Assembly (NCBI RefSeq): GCF_000413475.1 | Contig: NZ_ATFK01000002.1 | Coordinates: 226,001 to 290,000 of the forward strand | Direction: 5' to 3' | Length of the DNA: 64,000 nt | Source of the DNA: Streptococcus intermedius SK54 = ATCC 27335 | GTDB lineage: Bacteria > Bacillota > Bacilli > Lactobacillales > Streptococcaceae | Part shown: positions 1 to 8,018 of the stretch, piece by piece | Position numbering within the stretch: position 1 is the first letter of the stretch | How the letters are laid out: each line of letters begins with the position of its first letter | Notes under the pieces: model-generated | Database searches by the model: none | Told to the model about the DNA's origin: nothing | What the model saw: only the letters and a program-made list of their open reading frames with translations | Translations under genes and position numbers: made by a program

Positions 1-514
1 TAATCTTCGCTAAATCAAATTGTTTCCATGTTTGATTATTTGTTGTAATCAAATCATTGTGCAGATATCGCCCTGGAATGGCTACTCCTACAGCCTGAAT
101 CGGATAGGATACATGTTGAGAAATGAATTGTCTCAGTAAGTGACAAAATGAATCTGCACCTTCTGACAGAATCTTTTCTGAGCTGACAGTTGCTTTCTCT
201 TTATCAATCACATTTCCTGTATTATCACTCAACACAAAAGAAAAATATTTTTCTGATAGTTCGCAACCGATGAAATAAGAGTGCTGTTTTTTTATACCCA
301 AGAGGATTTTCTTTCGCCCGACTTTTGTGTGTTCTTCATCTTCCCCCAGCTCATACAGCAGTTTTTCTTGGATCAAACTTCCTGTAATCGCACTAACTGT
401 AGCAGGAGTAATGCCCGTCTCTTTTGAAATATCAATGCGAGAAATTGGCCCCTTGGCGTAAATTTTATCTAAAATAATTGTTCGTAATTCAGCTTGTTTT
501 TTCGTTTGATTCAT
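1..514 (-). CDS. ROK-family transcriptional repressor (3' end cut by window edge)
   Basis: About 171 N-terminal codons are present, reading leftward from an ATG at 512-514 that is preceded by a strong GGAAGG ribosome site. The first ~60 residues form a winged helix-turn-helix of the XylR/NagC type (ISRIDISKETGITPATVSAI). An actin-like ROK domain follows, with the start of its sugar-binding/ATPase fold (FIGCELSEKYF, then AVGVAIPGRY). The gene is divergent from the PTS/GH16 operon starting at 687, so it most likely represses that operon until a beta-glucan oligosaccharide or its phosphate is sensed. The ligand is inferred from context only. The C-terminal half lies outside the window. Confidence 0.85.
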   Translation of the reverse strand, partial: MNQTKKQAELRTIILDKIYAKGPISRIDISKETGITPATVSAITGSLIQEKLLYELGEDEEHTKVGRKKILLGIKKQHSYFIGCELSEKYFSFVLSDNTGNVIDKEKATVSSEKILSEGADSFCHLLRQFISQHVSYPIQAVGVAIPGRYLHNDLITTNNQTWKQFDLAKI

Positions 515-574
515 TATCTACCATCCTTCCCTGCATCTATTATATATTGATTATAAAAAATTATCAAATATAAG

Positions 575-612
575 TGAAAGCGCTTGACTTTTACGAAAAA
601 TCGTTTTAAAAT
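575..612 (+). promoter_or_regulatory. cre site overlapping sigma-A promoter of the PTS operon
   Basis: TGAAAGCGCTTGAC at 575-588 is a near-consensus CcpA-binding cre. It overlaps a -35 element TTGACT (584-589), which sits 17 bp from the -10 element TAAAAT (607-612). Overlap with the -35 implies glucose repression of the operon by CcpA. Confidence 0.7.
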
Positions 613-626
613 ATAATTAAAAAGTA

Positions 627-646
627 AGATAAAGTTGATTTTATCT
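627..646 (+). promoter_or_regulatory. Inverted repeat, candidate ROK operator
   Basis: AGATAAA (627-633) and TTTATCT (640-646) form a perfect 7-bp inverted repeat with a 6-bp spacer. It lies just downstream of the -10 element and 40 bp before the PTS gene. Its position fits an operator for the divergent ROK repressor. Assignment is by position and symmetry only. Confidence 0.4.
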
Positions 647-686
647 GCTGATTAATAATATATTATAACCAAAGGAGATTGTAAAG

Positions 687-1952
687 ATGGACAAATTTTT
701 ACAAGAGAAGTTAATGCCCATTGCCATTAAGCTGGGAAATAATAAAGGCTTAGTGGCAATTCGGGATGGAATTACGCTTGCAGTACCATTACTGTTGATT
801 GGTTCTTTGTTTATGGTTATTGCTAGTTTTCCTGTTCCAGGATGGGAAGCTTATTTGACAAAAATTGGGGTTTCTGCCTATCTATGGAAAGGCGTGGATA
901 GTAGTTTTGGTCTGATTGGTTTGGTAGCCAGTTTTGGGATTGCCTACTATATGAGCCGCCAATACAAAGTGGATGGGATTCCTTCTGGGATTATCTCGCT
1001 TGCTGCCTTTATCACAGTGACACCATTCCTTGCTACTAAAACAGGAAACGGTGTTCCCACAGCATTTTTAGCTTCACAAGGTCTTTTTGTAGCAATCATT
1101 CTTGGTTTGGTAAATGGTTATATCTATCAATGGTTCATCAATCATAATGTCCAAATTAAAATGCCTGATGGTGTTCCACCGGCAGTTTCAAAAAGTTTCA
1201 GCGCCATTATTCCAGGTGCAGTGATTATCACAGGTTGGTTGTTGGTTTATGCCCTTTTAGCAAGTTTAAAACTACCAAATTTGCATGCAGTAGCTCAAAC
1301 TGTTTTAGGAAAACCGCTAGGCCTACTAGGTAATAATTTATTTGGTTTGATGATTCTAGTTGCTTTAAATAGTTCATTCTGGTTTGTTGGACTTCATGGA
1401 GGCAATGTTGTCAATGCGGTTATGAAACCATTGTGGCTTTCGAATCTCGATGCCAATAAAGTTGCTTATCAAGCAGGGGAAAAACTACCGCATATCTTTA
1501 CCAGTGTCTTTATGGATAATTTTGTCTTCATTGGCGGTGGCGGCGCAACTATTGGCTTGGTATTAGCGATTGGTTATTTGGCGAAAAAGAGAAAATCAAG
1601 CAAACAAATCAAAACACTGGCACCTATTACAGTGGTTCCAGGTTTGTTCAATATCAATGAGCCAACGATGTTTGGTGTTCCAATTGTCTTAAATATCTTG
1701 CTTCTGTTCCCATTCATTTTGGCACCGATTGCGAATCTCATCGTTGCATGGTCATCCATGGCAAGTGGTCTTGTACCGTTAACATATACTGACCCAGGTT
1801 GGACAACTCCTCCGATTATTAGTGGCTTGCTGGCAACGGGAAGTTTTAAAGCGTCTATTTTACAAGCTGTTCTTATTGTAATTGATATTTTAATCTATAT
1901 TCCATTTGTGATTGCTATTGAAAAACGCTTTAAAGCAGAAGAAAATCAGTAG
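687..1952 (+). CDS. PTS cellobiose/beta-glucoside-type EIIC permease
   Basis: This 421-residue polytopic membrane protein belongs to the lactose/cellobiose PTS EIIC family (CelB/LicC type). It has about ten hydrophobic helices and the characteristic central stretch FWFVGLHGGNVVNAVMKP near residues 230-250, followed by the EIIC signature around FNINEPTMFGVPIV. It moves a beta-linked disaccharide or oligosaccharide into the cell with phosphorylation by the EIIB/EIIA proteins encoded at 4591-5238. It is the first gene of an operon with a TIM-barrel protein and a secreted GH16 glucanase, pointing to beta-glucan (laminarin/lichenan-type) fragments as substrate. An AAAGGAG ribosome site precedes the ATG. 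Confidence 0.9.
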   Translation: MDKFLQEKLMPIAIKLGNNKGLVAIRDGITLAVPLLLIGSLFMVIASFPVPGWEAYLTKIGVSAYLWKGVDSSFGLIGLVASFGIAYYMSRQYKVDGIPSGIISLAAFITVTPFLATKTGNGVPTAFLASQGLFVAIILGLVNGYIYQWFINHNVQIKMPDGVPPAVSKSFSAIIPGAVIITGWLLVYALLASLKLPNLHAVAQTVLGKPLGLLGNNLFGLMILVALNSSFWFVGLHGGNVVNAVMKPLWLSNLDANKVAYQAGEKLPHIFTSVFMDNFVFIGGGGATIGLVLAIGYLAKKRKSSKQIKTLAPITVVPGLFNINEPTMFGVPIVLNILLLFPFILAPIANLIVAWSSMASGLVPLTYTDPGWTTPPIISGLLATGSFKASILQAVLIVIDILIYIPFVIAIEKRFKAEENQ

Positions 1953-1964
1953 GGAGATGAGAAT

Positions 1965-2861
1965 ATGAAACGATTAATTAGTGCAAATCCTTCGGAAATT
2001 TTGAATATGACAGCCCAAGAGCTCAAGCAAAGCATTCAAGCGAGTGAAGGGCGGGTTGTCTTATCTGAAAATGTGGTCATTCGTGAAACCTTTATCGGAG
2101 ATATCACCAATGCTGAAATTGCAAGAGCGTTCGGCGCAGATATGATTCTACTGAATTGTTTAGATGTTTTTCAGCCAGAAATATTTGGCTTAGATTGTAA
2201 AAAAGAGCAAATTGTTCACGAATTGCATCGCTTAGTGGGAGCTCCGATTGGAGTGAATTTAGAACCTGTTGATTTGGAAGCTGATATGTTGGAAGAAGTA
2301 CAAGTGATTGCTGCCGGTCGGCAAGCTAGTCAGGCTTCTTTTGAGCAAATCGAAAAATTAGGTTTTGATTTTGTTTGTTTGACAGGTAATCCAGGAACAG
2401 GAGTTAGCAATAAAGAAATTATTGATGCAGTAAAATTAGCTAAGCAGCATTTTTCAGGTTTGATTATAGCTGGGAAAATGCACGGTGCAGGGGTATCTGA
2501 GCCGGTTGCAGACATTCAGATAGCTGAACAATTATTAGAAGCTGGTGCAGATGTGATTTTGGTGCCAGCGGTTGGTACAGTTCCTGCTTTTAGTGATGAA
2601 GAAATGAGAGCTGTCGTAGATCTAGTACATAGTAAAAGAGGTTTAGTCTTAAGCGCTATTGGCACTAGCCAAGAGACGTCAGATATTGAAACAATTAAAC
2701 AAATCGCACTTCGTAATAAAATTTGTGGTGTTGATATTCAACATATTGGGGATGCAGGCTATGGTGGTTTGGCAGTAGTGGATAATATTTATGCACTGAG
2801 CAATACTATTCGTGGCATTCGACATACTGTGTCACGTTTAGCAAGATCCGTTAATCGGTAG
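1965..2861 (+). CDS. TIM-barrel protein of the PTS operon (DUF7916/BtpA-like), function unknown
   Basis: A 298-residue soluble protein with alternating beta/alpha segments typical of a TIM barrel: ADMILLNCLDV near residue 58, PIGVNLEPVD near 92, FDFVCLTGNPGTGVSN near 129, LIIAGKMHGAG near 166, ADVILVPAVGTVP near 193. Similar proteins are found next to PTS systems in streptococci and are variously called phosphoenolpyruvate phosphomutase-like, haloacid dehalogenase-like or DUF7916; no reaction is established to my knowledge. It starts 13 bp after the EIIC stop, so it is cotranscribed. A role in processing the imported sugar phosphate is inferred from location. Confidence 0.65.
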   Translation: MKRLISANPSEILNMTAQELKQSIQASEGRVVLSENVVIRETFIGDITNAEIARAFGADMILLNCLDVFQPEIFGLDCKKEQIVHELHRLVGAPIGVNLEPVDLEADMLEEVQVIAAGRQASQASFEQIEKLGFDFVCLTGNPGTGVSNKEIIDAVKLAKQHFSGLIIAGKMHGAGVSEPVADIQIAEQLLEAGADVILVPAVGTVPAFSDEEMRAVVDLVHSKRGLVLSAIGTSQETSDIETIKQIALRNKICGVDIQHIGDAGYGGLAVVDNIYALSNTIRGIRHTVSRLARSVNR

Positions 2862-2881
2862 AAATGTGAGGATGAGTGAAA

Positions 2882-4573
2882 ATGGAGAAAAAAAGATTTT
2901 CACTGGTAATACTAGTAACCGTGTGCTGTATGTTGTTTGCATCCCATAAGGTCTTTGCCGACACAAATCTCGTAAAGAATTGGGATTTTGAACAGGGCGA
3001 AGCCGGCTGGACTTCCAGAAATAAAGGTGAAATTAGTTCTAAAGTCAGCTATGGTAACGGGAAATATTCAGGTGTAGTTCCTGCAACGGCAATTACAAAT
3101 AATAAAGCCAGTGGCTACATTGGGCAAGTTATTGATGTAAAACCAAATACAACGTACACTGTTTCAGCTTATGCTAAAACAGATACGGAAGGAGCTATAG
3201 GTTATTTTACAGCGAGATGGTTTGACAATAATACGCAAGGAGAACTTGTGAAAAATTCTTCAGGAGCAGCAGTTGATCAGAATGTCAACACGACTCGCTG
3301 GAAAAAATATACCTTTACTTTTCATTCTGGGAATCATCGCAAAGTATTACTCCAATTGGTAAAATGGTCAGATGATGAAAGAACGAAAAAGTCTAACATA
3401 TACATTGATAATGTTGAAATGAAAGCCCAGTCTAATCAACAAAGCTATAAAGAAATTTGGCGTGATGATTTTGATGGCACAGAACTGGATAAGACAAATT
3501 GGGGTTATGAATTAGGCTCAATTCGAGGCATCGAACAACAACATTACGTTAGAAGCAAAGAGAATGTCTTCTTGCGAGATGGCAATCTTATCTTAAGAGC
3601 AACCAATCGTGCTCCCGAAGATCAATATGCAAATCCGCGCGACAAAAGCCGCAAGGTTATTTATAATTCTGGCAGCGTGAGAACGCATGGAAAGAAAGAA
3701 TTCCTCTATGGTCGTCTCGAGGTACGCGCGAAACTTCCGAAAGGTCAAGGAGTTTTTCCGGCATTTTGGACTCTGGGTTCAGATTTTACATTAGATGGCA
3801 AGATTCATTCAGCTCAAGGACATGGTTGGCCTTCAACTGGTGAAATTGATATCATGGAATTAGTTGGAGAACAAAATCTGCTCTCCAGAGGAAATCGTAC
3901 AGTTTACCAAACACTTCATTATGGTCAAAGAGAAAAAGATAATGGAAAATTTGCTGGAAATGGTACAGCCTACAGTCTTCCTAATGGGACTTTTAATGAT
4001 GATTATCATACATTTGCGATTGACTGGTATAAAGATCACATTGATTGGTTAGTAGATAATAAAGTGGTTCGTTCAGTCCGTTATAGCGATGATGAAACTG
4101 CTAGAAAAATCTTGAACAAACCGCAATTTGCCCAATTAAACTTAGCAATGGGTGGTGCTTGGCCAGGACCAGTTGGTCAAAACTTAGCAGGTACTGAATT
4201 TGCTATAGACTATGTTTCATACTCTCGCAATGCGGAGCAAGAAAAACAAGCGCAAGAATATTATGCGAATGCTCCTAAGTTAAATGGCGTTCGCAATGTG
4301 ACTATTTCAAAAGGTCAAATTCCTGACTTATTAAAGGGAATTACTGCAACACCAGGTTATCAGGTGGATTACTCAATTGACAATGAGCAGTCATTCCAAG
4401 ATAAGGGTGGTAACACTTCTGTTGATTTATTGGTAAAAGGGCAAGCTGAAAAAAATAAAATTGCGCAATTGAAACCAGGAGTGTATAATATTCACTATAG
4501 CGCTTATTCGTCAAATATGACTTATGAATCAAAAGTTGCTAGAAAAACGGTGACTTTGACAATTACTGAATAG
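2882..4573 (+). CDS. Secreted GH16 endo-beta-glucanase with carbohydrate-binding module
   Basis: This ~563-residue exported enzyme has a signal peptide (hydrophobic residues ~6-22, cleavage near VFA-DT). An N-terminal beta-sandwich module (~25-175, NWDFEQGEAGW to YIDNVEM) resembles CBM4/9-type sugar-binding domains. A GH16 catalytic domain follows (~185-455), with the family motif GEIDIMELVGE; the first Glu (about residue 321) is the expected nucleophile and the second (about 326) the acid/base. A ~100-residue C-terminal Ig-like domain follows. It should cleave beta-1,3 or mixed 1,3/1,4-glucans outside the cell and feed the PTS encoded around it. ATG 2882 was chosen over GTG 2876 because the GAGGA site is better spaced. 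No LPXTG anchor is visible. Confidence 0.87.
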   Translation: MEKKRFSLVILVTVCCMLFASHKVFADTNLVKNWDFEQGEAGWTSRNKGEISSKVSYGNGKYSGVVPATAITNNKASGYIGQVIDVKPNTTYTVSAYAKTDTEGAIGYFTARWFDNNTQGELVKNSSGAAVDQNVNTTRWKKYTFTFHSGNHRKVLLQLVKWSDDERTKKSNIYIDNVEMKAQSNQQSYKEIWRDDFDGTELDKTNWGYELGSIRGIEQQHYVRSKENVFLRDGNLILRATNRAPEDQYANPRDKSRKVIYNSGSVRTHGKKEFLYGRLEVRAKLPKGQGVFPAFWTLGSDFTLDGKIHSAQGHGWPSTGEIDIMELVGEQNLLSRGNRTVYQTLHYGQREKDNGKFAGNGTAYSLPNGTFNDDYHTFAIDWYKDHIDWLVDNKVVRSVRYSDDETARKILNKPQFAQLNLAMGGAWPGPVGQNLAGTEFAIDYVSYSRNAEQEKQAQEYYANAPKLNGVRNVTISKGQIPDLLKGITATPGYQVDYSIDNEQSFQDKGGNTSVDLLVKGQAEKNKIAQLKPGVYNIHYSAYSSNMTYESKVARKTVTLTITE

Positions 4574-4590
4574 AAAGGAATAAAAAAACC

Positions 4591-4911
4591 ATGGCTAAAA
4601 TAACCATTATGTTGGCATGTGCTGCGGGTATGAGTACCAGCTTGCTTGTTACAAAAATGCAAGCTGCAGCCGATGAAAAAGGATTAGATGCAGAAATTTT
4701 TGCAGTTCCAGCACCAGAAGTAGATGATATCCTTTCTGAGAAGAAAGTAGATGTCTTGTTATTGGGCCCGCAAGTGCGCTATCTTTTAGATCAATTTACA
4801 GAAAAGTTAGCTCAAAAGAATATCCCAGTTGGAGTTATCCCAATGGTGGATTATGGCATGATGAACGGTTCAAAGGTGCTAGCATTAGCTGAGGAACTGA
4901 TCGGAGGCTAG
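4591..4911 (+). CDS. PTS EIIB, lactose/cellobiose type
   Basis: A 106-residue EIIB protein. The phospho-accepting cysteine is Cys10 in MLACAAGMSTS, the P-loop-like motif of the CelA/LicB family, and the length is normal for a stand-alone cellobiose EIIB. It passes phosphate from EIIA (next gene) to the sugar held by the EIIC encoded at 687-1952. It lies 17 bp after the GH16 gene, in the same operon. Confidence 0.92.
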   Translation: MAKITIMLACAAGMSTSLLVTKMQAAADEKGLDAEIFAVPAPEVDDILSEKKVDVLLLGPQVRYLLDQFTEKLAQKNIPVGVIPMVDYGMMNGSKVLALAEELIGG

Positions 4912-4920
4912 AAGGTTGAT

Positions 4921-5238
4921 ATGGAAAATTCAAATTTAGAAAGTATCATGTCCCTCATTATGTATGGTGGCGAGGCGAAGAGCAATGCTTTTGAAGCAAT
5001 TCAAAAAGCTAAAAAAGGCCTTTTTGAAGAAGCACATGAAAAGTTAAAAGCAGCAGATGAGGCATTAGTTTTAGCACACAAGTCACAGACAGAAATGCTG
5101 ACACAGGAAGCTCAAGGTGAAAAAATTGAGTTTAGTCTTTTAATGGTGCATGCTCAAGATCATTTGATGACTAGTTTAACTTTTATTGATTTGGCAAAAG
5201 AAGTTGTTGATATACATGAACGTCTAAACAAGATATGA
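4921..5238 (+). CDS. PTS EIIA, lactose/cellobiose type
   Basis: A 105-residue helical EIIA of the lactose/cellobiose family (PTS_IIA). His77 in LLMVHAQDHLMTS matches the conserved phosphorylated histidine. The early NAFEAIQKAKKGLFEEA helix is typical of the trimeric coiled-coil fold. It starts 9 bp after the EIIB stop and is the last gene before a strong terminator, so the order is EIIC, TIM-barrel, GH16, EIIB, EIIA. Confidence 0.92.
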   Translation: MENSNLESIMSLIMYGGEAKSNAFEAIQKAKKGLFEEAHEKLKAADEALVLAHKSQTEMLTQEAQGEKIEFSLLMVHAQDHLMTSLTFIDLAKEVVDIHERLNKI

Positions 5239-5266
5239 CTGAAGTGATTGAGACGAAAACCTCTTT

Positions 5267-5307
5267 ACCTTGGTAGAGCAGAAAAGTGCTTTACCAAGGT
5301 TTTTTTG
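5267..5307 (+). terminator. Rho-independent terminator of the PTS/GH16 operon
   Basis: A 14-bp stem (ACCTTGGTAGAGCA, 5267-5280, with TGCTTTACCAAGGT, 5287-5300) with one G-T pair and a 6-nt loop is followed by a run of T. Confidence 0.93.
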
Positions 5308-5385
5308 TTTGAAGAGGCTTATCCCTACAGCTTTCTATACACAGAAAATATTTAAAAATATGATTTCAAATTGTAAAATGCAAGC

Positions 5386-5414
5386 TTGACAAAAAAATCT
5401 AAAAGTAGTATTAT
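5386..5414 (+). promoter_or_regulatory. Consensus promoter of the TetR-MATE cassette
   Basis: TTGACA (5386-5391), 17 bp, TATTAT (5409-5414). Downstream, between -10 and the ribosome site, lies ACCGACGACCTAGTC (5421-5435), with GAC/GTC half-sites in inverted orientation. This is a plausible TetR operator. Confidence 0.75.
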
Positions 5415-5451
5415 TTCATTACCGACGACCTAGTCTATAAGGAGTTGGATC

Positions 5452-6021
5452 ATGGAAAGAAAAAGATTAAGTAAAGAAAAAAGAAGAAAACAGATTAAAG
5501 AGATTGCCTTGAAACTTTTTGTGGACAAAGGGTATTCAAAAATTACTATGGAAGAAATAGTACAGGCAGTAGGGATATCCAAAGGTGGAATGTACCATCA
5601 TTTTTCCAATAAAGAGGAGATTTTCTTAGAACTTTTAAGAGATGGTGATGAGTATAGAAAAGATATTGTGCAAAAATCTATGAGGGAAAATTTACTGAGT
5701 CGAAGAGACAAAATTGTGGACATTTTGTTGGAAAGAATCTTGGATAAAAATCCGTATAAAGATTTATACACTGTATTTCTTATAGAGATGCAGGGAAATG
5801 ATAAATTTAAAATGTTATTTGAAAAAATATATGATGAAAGTCATGATAACTTTGTGGAATTTATTAAAAAGGAAGGATTGGAGGAATACAATGCAATAAG
5901 TAATCGTGAATTTACTTTTTTGATGAACTGTTTGTATATGGGCATTTATCTGTTTGATAATGTCGATAGAGCAAAACTGAAAGAGATGCTCAAGCTTATG
6001 TTTGAGGCTTATCTAACATAA
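5452..6021 (+). CDS. TetR-family transcriptional regulator
   Basis: A 189-residue TetR protein. The N-terminal helix-turn-helix is clear (ITMEEIVQAVGISKGGMYHHFSNKEEIF, residues ~31-58); the C-terminal ligand domain is divergent. It sits directly upstream of a MATE efflux gene on the same strand, 62 bp away. The likely role is autorepression plus control of the pump, relieved when a pump substrate binds. A GGAG ribosome site precedes the ATG. Lysine-, isoleucine- and AGA/ATA-rich codon use is more AT-biased than in the neighbouring PTS genes, which suggests acquisition from another low-GC Firmicute. Confidence 0.88.
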   Translation: MERKRLSKEKRRKQIKEIALKLFVDKGYSKITMEEIVQAVGISKGGMYHHFSNKEEIFLELLRDGDEYRKDIVQKSMRENLLSRRDKIVDILLERILDKNPYKDLYTVFLIEMQGNDKFKMLFEKIYDESHDNFVEFIKKEGLEEYNAISNREFTFLMNCLYMGIYLFDNVDRAKLKEMLKLMFEAYLT

Positions 6022-6083
6022 TTCTAGTTAGAGACTATATTTAAACTTTAAAGGCGTGAAGAAATGTTTGAAAGGAAAAACAT

Positions 6084-7436
6084 GTGAATAAAGAAAAAGA
6101 AATGATATTAAATGAAGATTTATGGAAAGTTTGTTATAAGCTTTCACTGCCGGCTATTATTGCCATGATTTTATATGGGTTAAACGTCATTTTTGATGGA
6201 ATATTTGTAGGTAGATTAGTAGGAGAGACAGCATTTGCTGGAATATCCATCGTTTATCCTCTTACACAATTGAGTCTAGGATTAGGTTCATTAGTGGGTG
6301 TAGGAGCGGGTTCTTACCTCAGTATTTTGTTAGGTGAAGATGACAAGGACACTCAGGGAAAAATTGTCGGAAATGCAAATTTGATTTCCATAGTAGTTAC
6401 AGTGATTATAATGTTTTTCGGGTTCGTGTTTATGACACCCTTACTCACATCTATCGGAGCTGAAGGAGAGGCCTTGTCCTACGCTGTGACTTACTTCAGG
6501 ATTACCCTGATAGGGAGTTTCTTTTGGATTATAGGTCTTGCATACAATATGATAGTAAGAGCTGAAGGCAAGATGCAGACAGCTGCCATTATGATGGGAA
6601 TAGGTCTTGTGGTGAATATCATATCAAATTATATATTGATGAAGGTTCTCAATATGGGTGTCGCTGGAGCGGCATGGGGTACAAATATAGGTATGTTTGT
6701 TTATGCGTTCTTATTTGTAACCTATTGCAAGAAGGGAAAAGCGAGTTTTAATGCAAATATATTTACCATAAGAGCCGATAGAGAAATAATCAAAAAAATT
6801 ATTTCTTTAGGAATGCCATCACTTATTATGAGTGTAATGGGTATTATACAAGGCGTGATTATTCTAAGGGCATTGAAAGCCTATGGAAGTGAGCTTGATA
6901 TTACTTTTTATGGAGCTGTATTTAGGATATTTAATTTTTCTCTTACGCCTATTTATGGACTTATGAGAGCGTTGCAACCGGTGGCAGGTATAAATTACGG
7001 AGCTGAAAAATATGAAAGAAGTATAAGTTCGTTTAAAATATTTTCTTTTGTAGCATTGATCATCATGTTGCCATTTTGGCTTTTTTCGATGATTAGTCCA
7101 GAGCTTGTTTTAGGAAGTATGTTGCCGCAAGTCAATTTTGACCCTAGCTATATTTTCAGTTTCAGAATATTTATGTCAATTGCTCCACTGCTTTCTGTTA
7201 CTATGACAGCCATGACCTTCTGGCCGTCAATAAAAAAAGCCACTCCTGCAATGGCAATCGGACTTGGGAGACAGTTGTTTTTGTATATTCCTCTTATGAT
7301 TGTATTACCAAAAATTTTTGGTATCCAGTCCATATACATAGGATCATTTGTGATAGATATATGTCTCTCGGTAATTGTAATAGTGGTATTGTCTAAAGAT
7401 TTTAAAGATTTGAGGCAACTTAAAACTATGAAGTAA
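6084..7436 (+). CDS. MATE-family multidrug efflux pump
   Basis: A 450-residue membrane protein with twelve predicted helices. It has the MATE family layout of two homologous six-helix halves (N-half from KLSLPAIIAMILYGLNVIFDGIFVGR, C-half from ISLGMPSLIMSVMGIIQG). It should export cationic drugs or dyes in exchange for Na+ or H+. The start is GTG at 6084, with AAAGG at 6071-6075 as ribosome site; the overlapping ATG at 6082 is followed immediately by a stop. It is cotranscribed with the TetR gene. The substrate is unknown. Confidence 0.9.
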   Translation: MNKEKEMILNEDLWKVCYKLSLPAIIAMILYGLNVIFDGIFVGRLVGETAFAGISIVYPLTQLSLGLGSLVGVGAGSYLSILLGEDDKDTQGKIVGNANLISIVVTVIIMFFGFVFMTPLLTSIGAEGEALSYAVTYFRITLIGSFFWIIGLAYNMIVRAEGKMQTAAIMMGIGLVVNIISNYILMKVLNMGVAGAAWGTNIGMFVYAFLFVTYCKKGKASFNANIFTIRADREIIKKIISLGMPSLIMSVMGIIQGVIILRALKAYGSELDITFYGAVFRIFNFSLTPIYGLMRALQPVAGINYGAEKYERSISSFKIFSFVALIIMLPFWLFSMISPELVLGSMLPQVNFDPSYIFSFRIFMSIAPLLSVTMTAMTFWPSIKKATPAMAIGLGRQLFLYIPLMIVLPKIFGIQSIYIGSFVIDICLSVIVIVVLSKDFKDLRQLKTMK

Positions 7437-7548
7437 TTTGTTTCTAAAAAGGTTATAGTTTGCTTAAATTGATTAGGAAAGAGAACGATTTATAGTTAGT
7501 ATAAATAGACTCCTTGTTAATTATAGTGGGAAAGTTATAATTAAATAT

Positions 7549-7575
7549 GAGAGAATCAGATTGGTTCTCTCTTTT
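7549..7575 (+). terminator. Terminator after the MATE gene
   Basis: GAGAGAATC (7549-7557) pairs with GGTTCTCTC (7563-7571) around the loop AGATT, followed by CTTTT. It lies about 110 bp after the MATE stop. Confidence 0.75.
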
Positions 7576-7682
7576 GTGATATTCAAAACAAGTTGTGTTC
7601 CATCTTCAAGTGGCTAATTTTATTTTAGAACTTTCGTTGGTTTCGATTTAATAATGGTTTTTAAAAAGTTTTAGAAATCGTT

Positions 7683-7777
7683 TATAATGAAATGAAGTTG
7701 CGCTATCCTAACTTATGGATTGTTAGTGGTCATGTAGGCAAATACGAAATAGAAAGTAGAGAAACTACTTTCTATTT
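7683..7777 (+). promoter_or_regulatory. Orphan LicT/BglG-type ribonucleic antiterminator (RAT) with adjoining terminator hairpin
   Basis: A -10 element TATAAT lies at 7683-7688. Then 7717-7746 matches the RAT consensus of BglG/LicT/SacY antiterminators: GGATTGTTA, exactly 10 nt, then AGGCAAA. Immediately after it is a perfect 13-bp hairpin (7747-7759 with 7765-7777, loop AGAAA), the expected terminator. In B. subtilis and other Firmicutes this unit controls beta-glucoside PTS genes. Here the downstream gene is a decayed bglP-like fragment, and no licT/bglG gene lies in this window. The T tract after the hairpin is weak. Confidence 0.75.
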
Positions 7778-7856
7778 GATATATGTTTAGGTTTTTTGTC
7801 ACAGTTGTCAAATATTTATATGTGCAAAATAGCCTGAAAATTAAAAGAGAGCTATT

Positions 7857-7993
7857 ATGGCAAAAGATTATACTGACTTAGTTCAGGAATTGTTGTTCGC
7901 GTTGGTGGGAAGGAAAATATTACCAAGTTAGTACATTGGGATGCATCTGCGCTTTTCTCTGAAACCTGAGGGAATGGTAGATACGGTTTAAGC
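7857..7993 (+). pseudogene. Remnant of a beta-glucoside PTS permease (bglP-like EIIB domain)
   Basis: The fragment starts ATG-Ala-Lys-Asp-Tyr-Thr-Asp-Leu, like EIIBCA proteins for beta-glucosides. After a frameshift it continues RVGGKENITKLVH, then after another shift LRFSLKPEG. These are the expected pieces of the EIIB signature GGKENI...HCATRLRF. The phosphorylated cysteine has been lost (HWDAS). Everything beyond about 45 codons is deleted. The upstream RAT and hairpin confirm its origin. The rest of 7437-8018 holds only the terminator at 7549 and this control region. Confidence 0.75.
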
Positions 7994-8018
7994 ATTATTT
8001 TAGATATTCAAAATGGCT

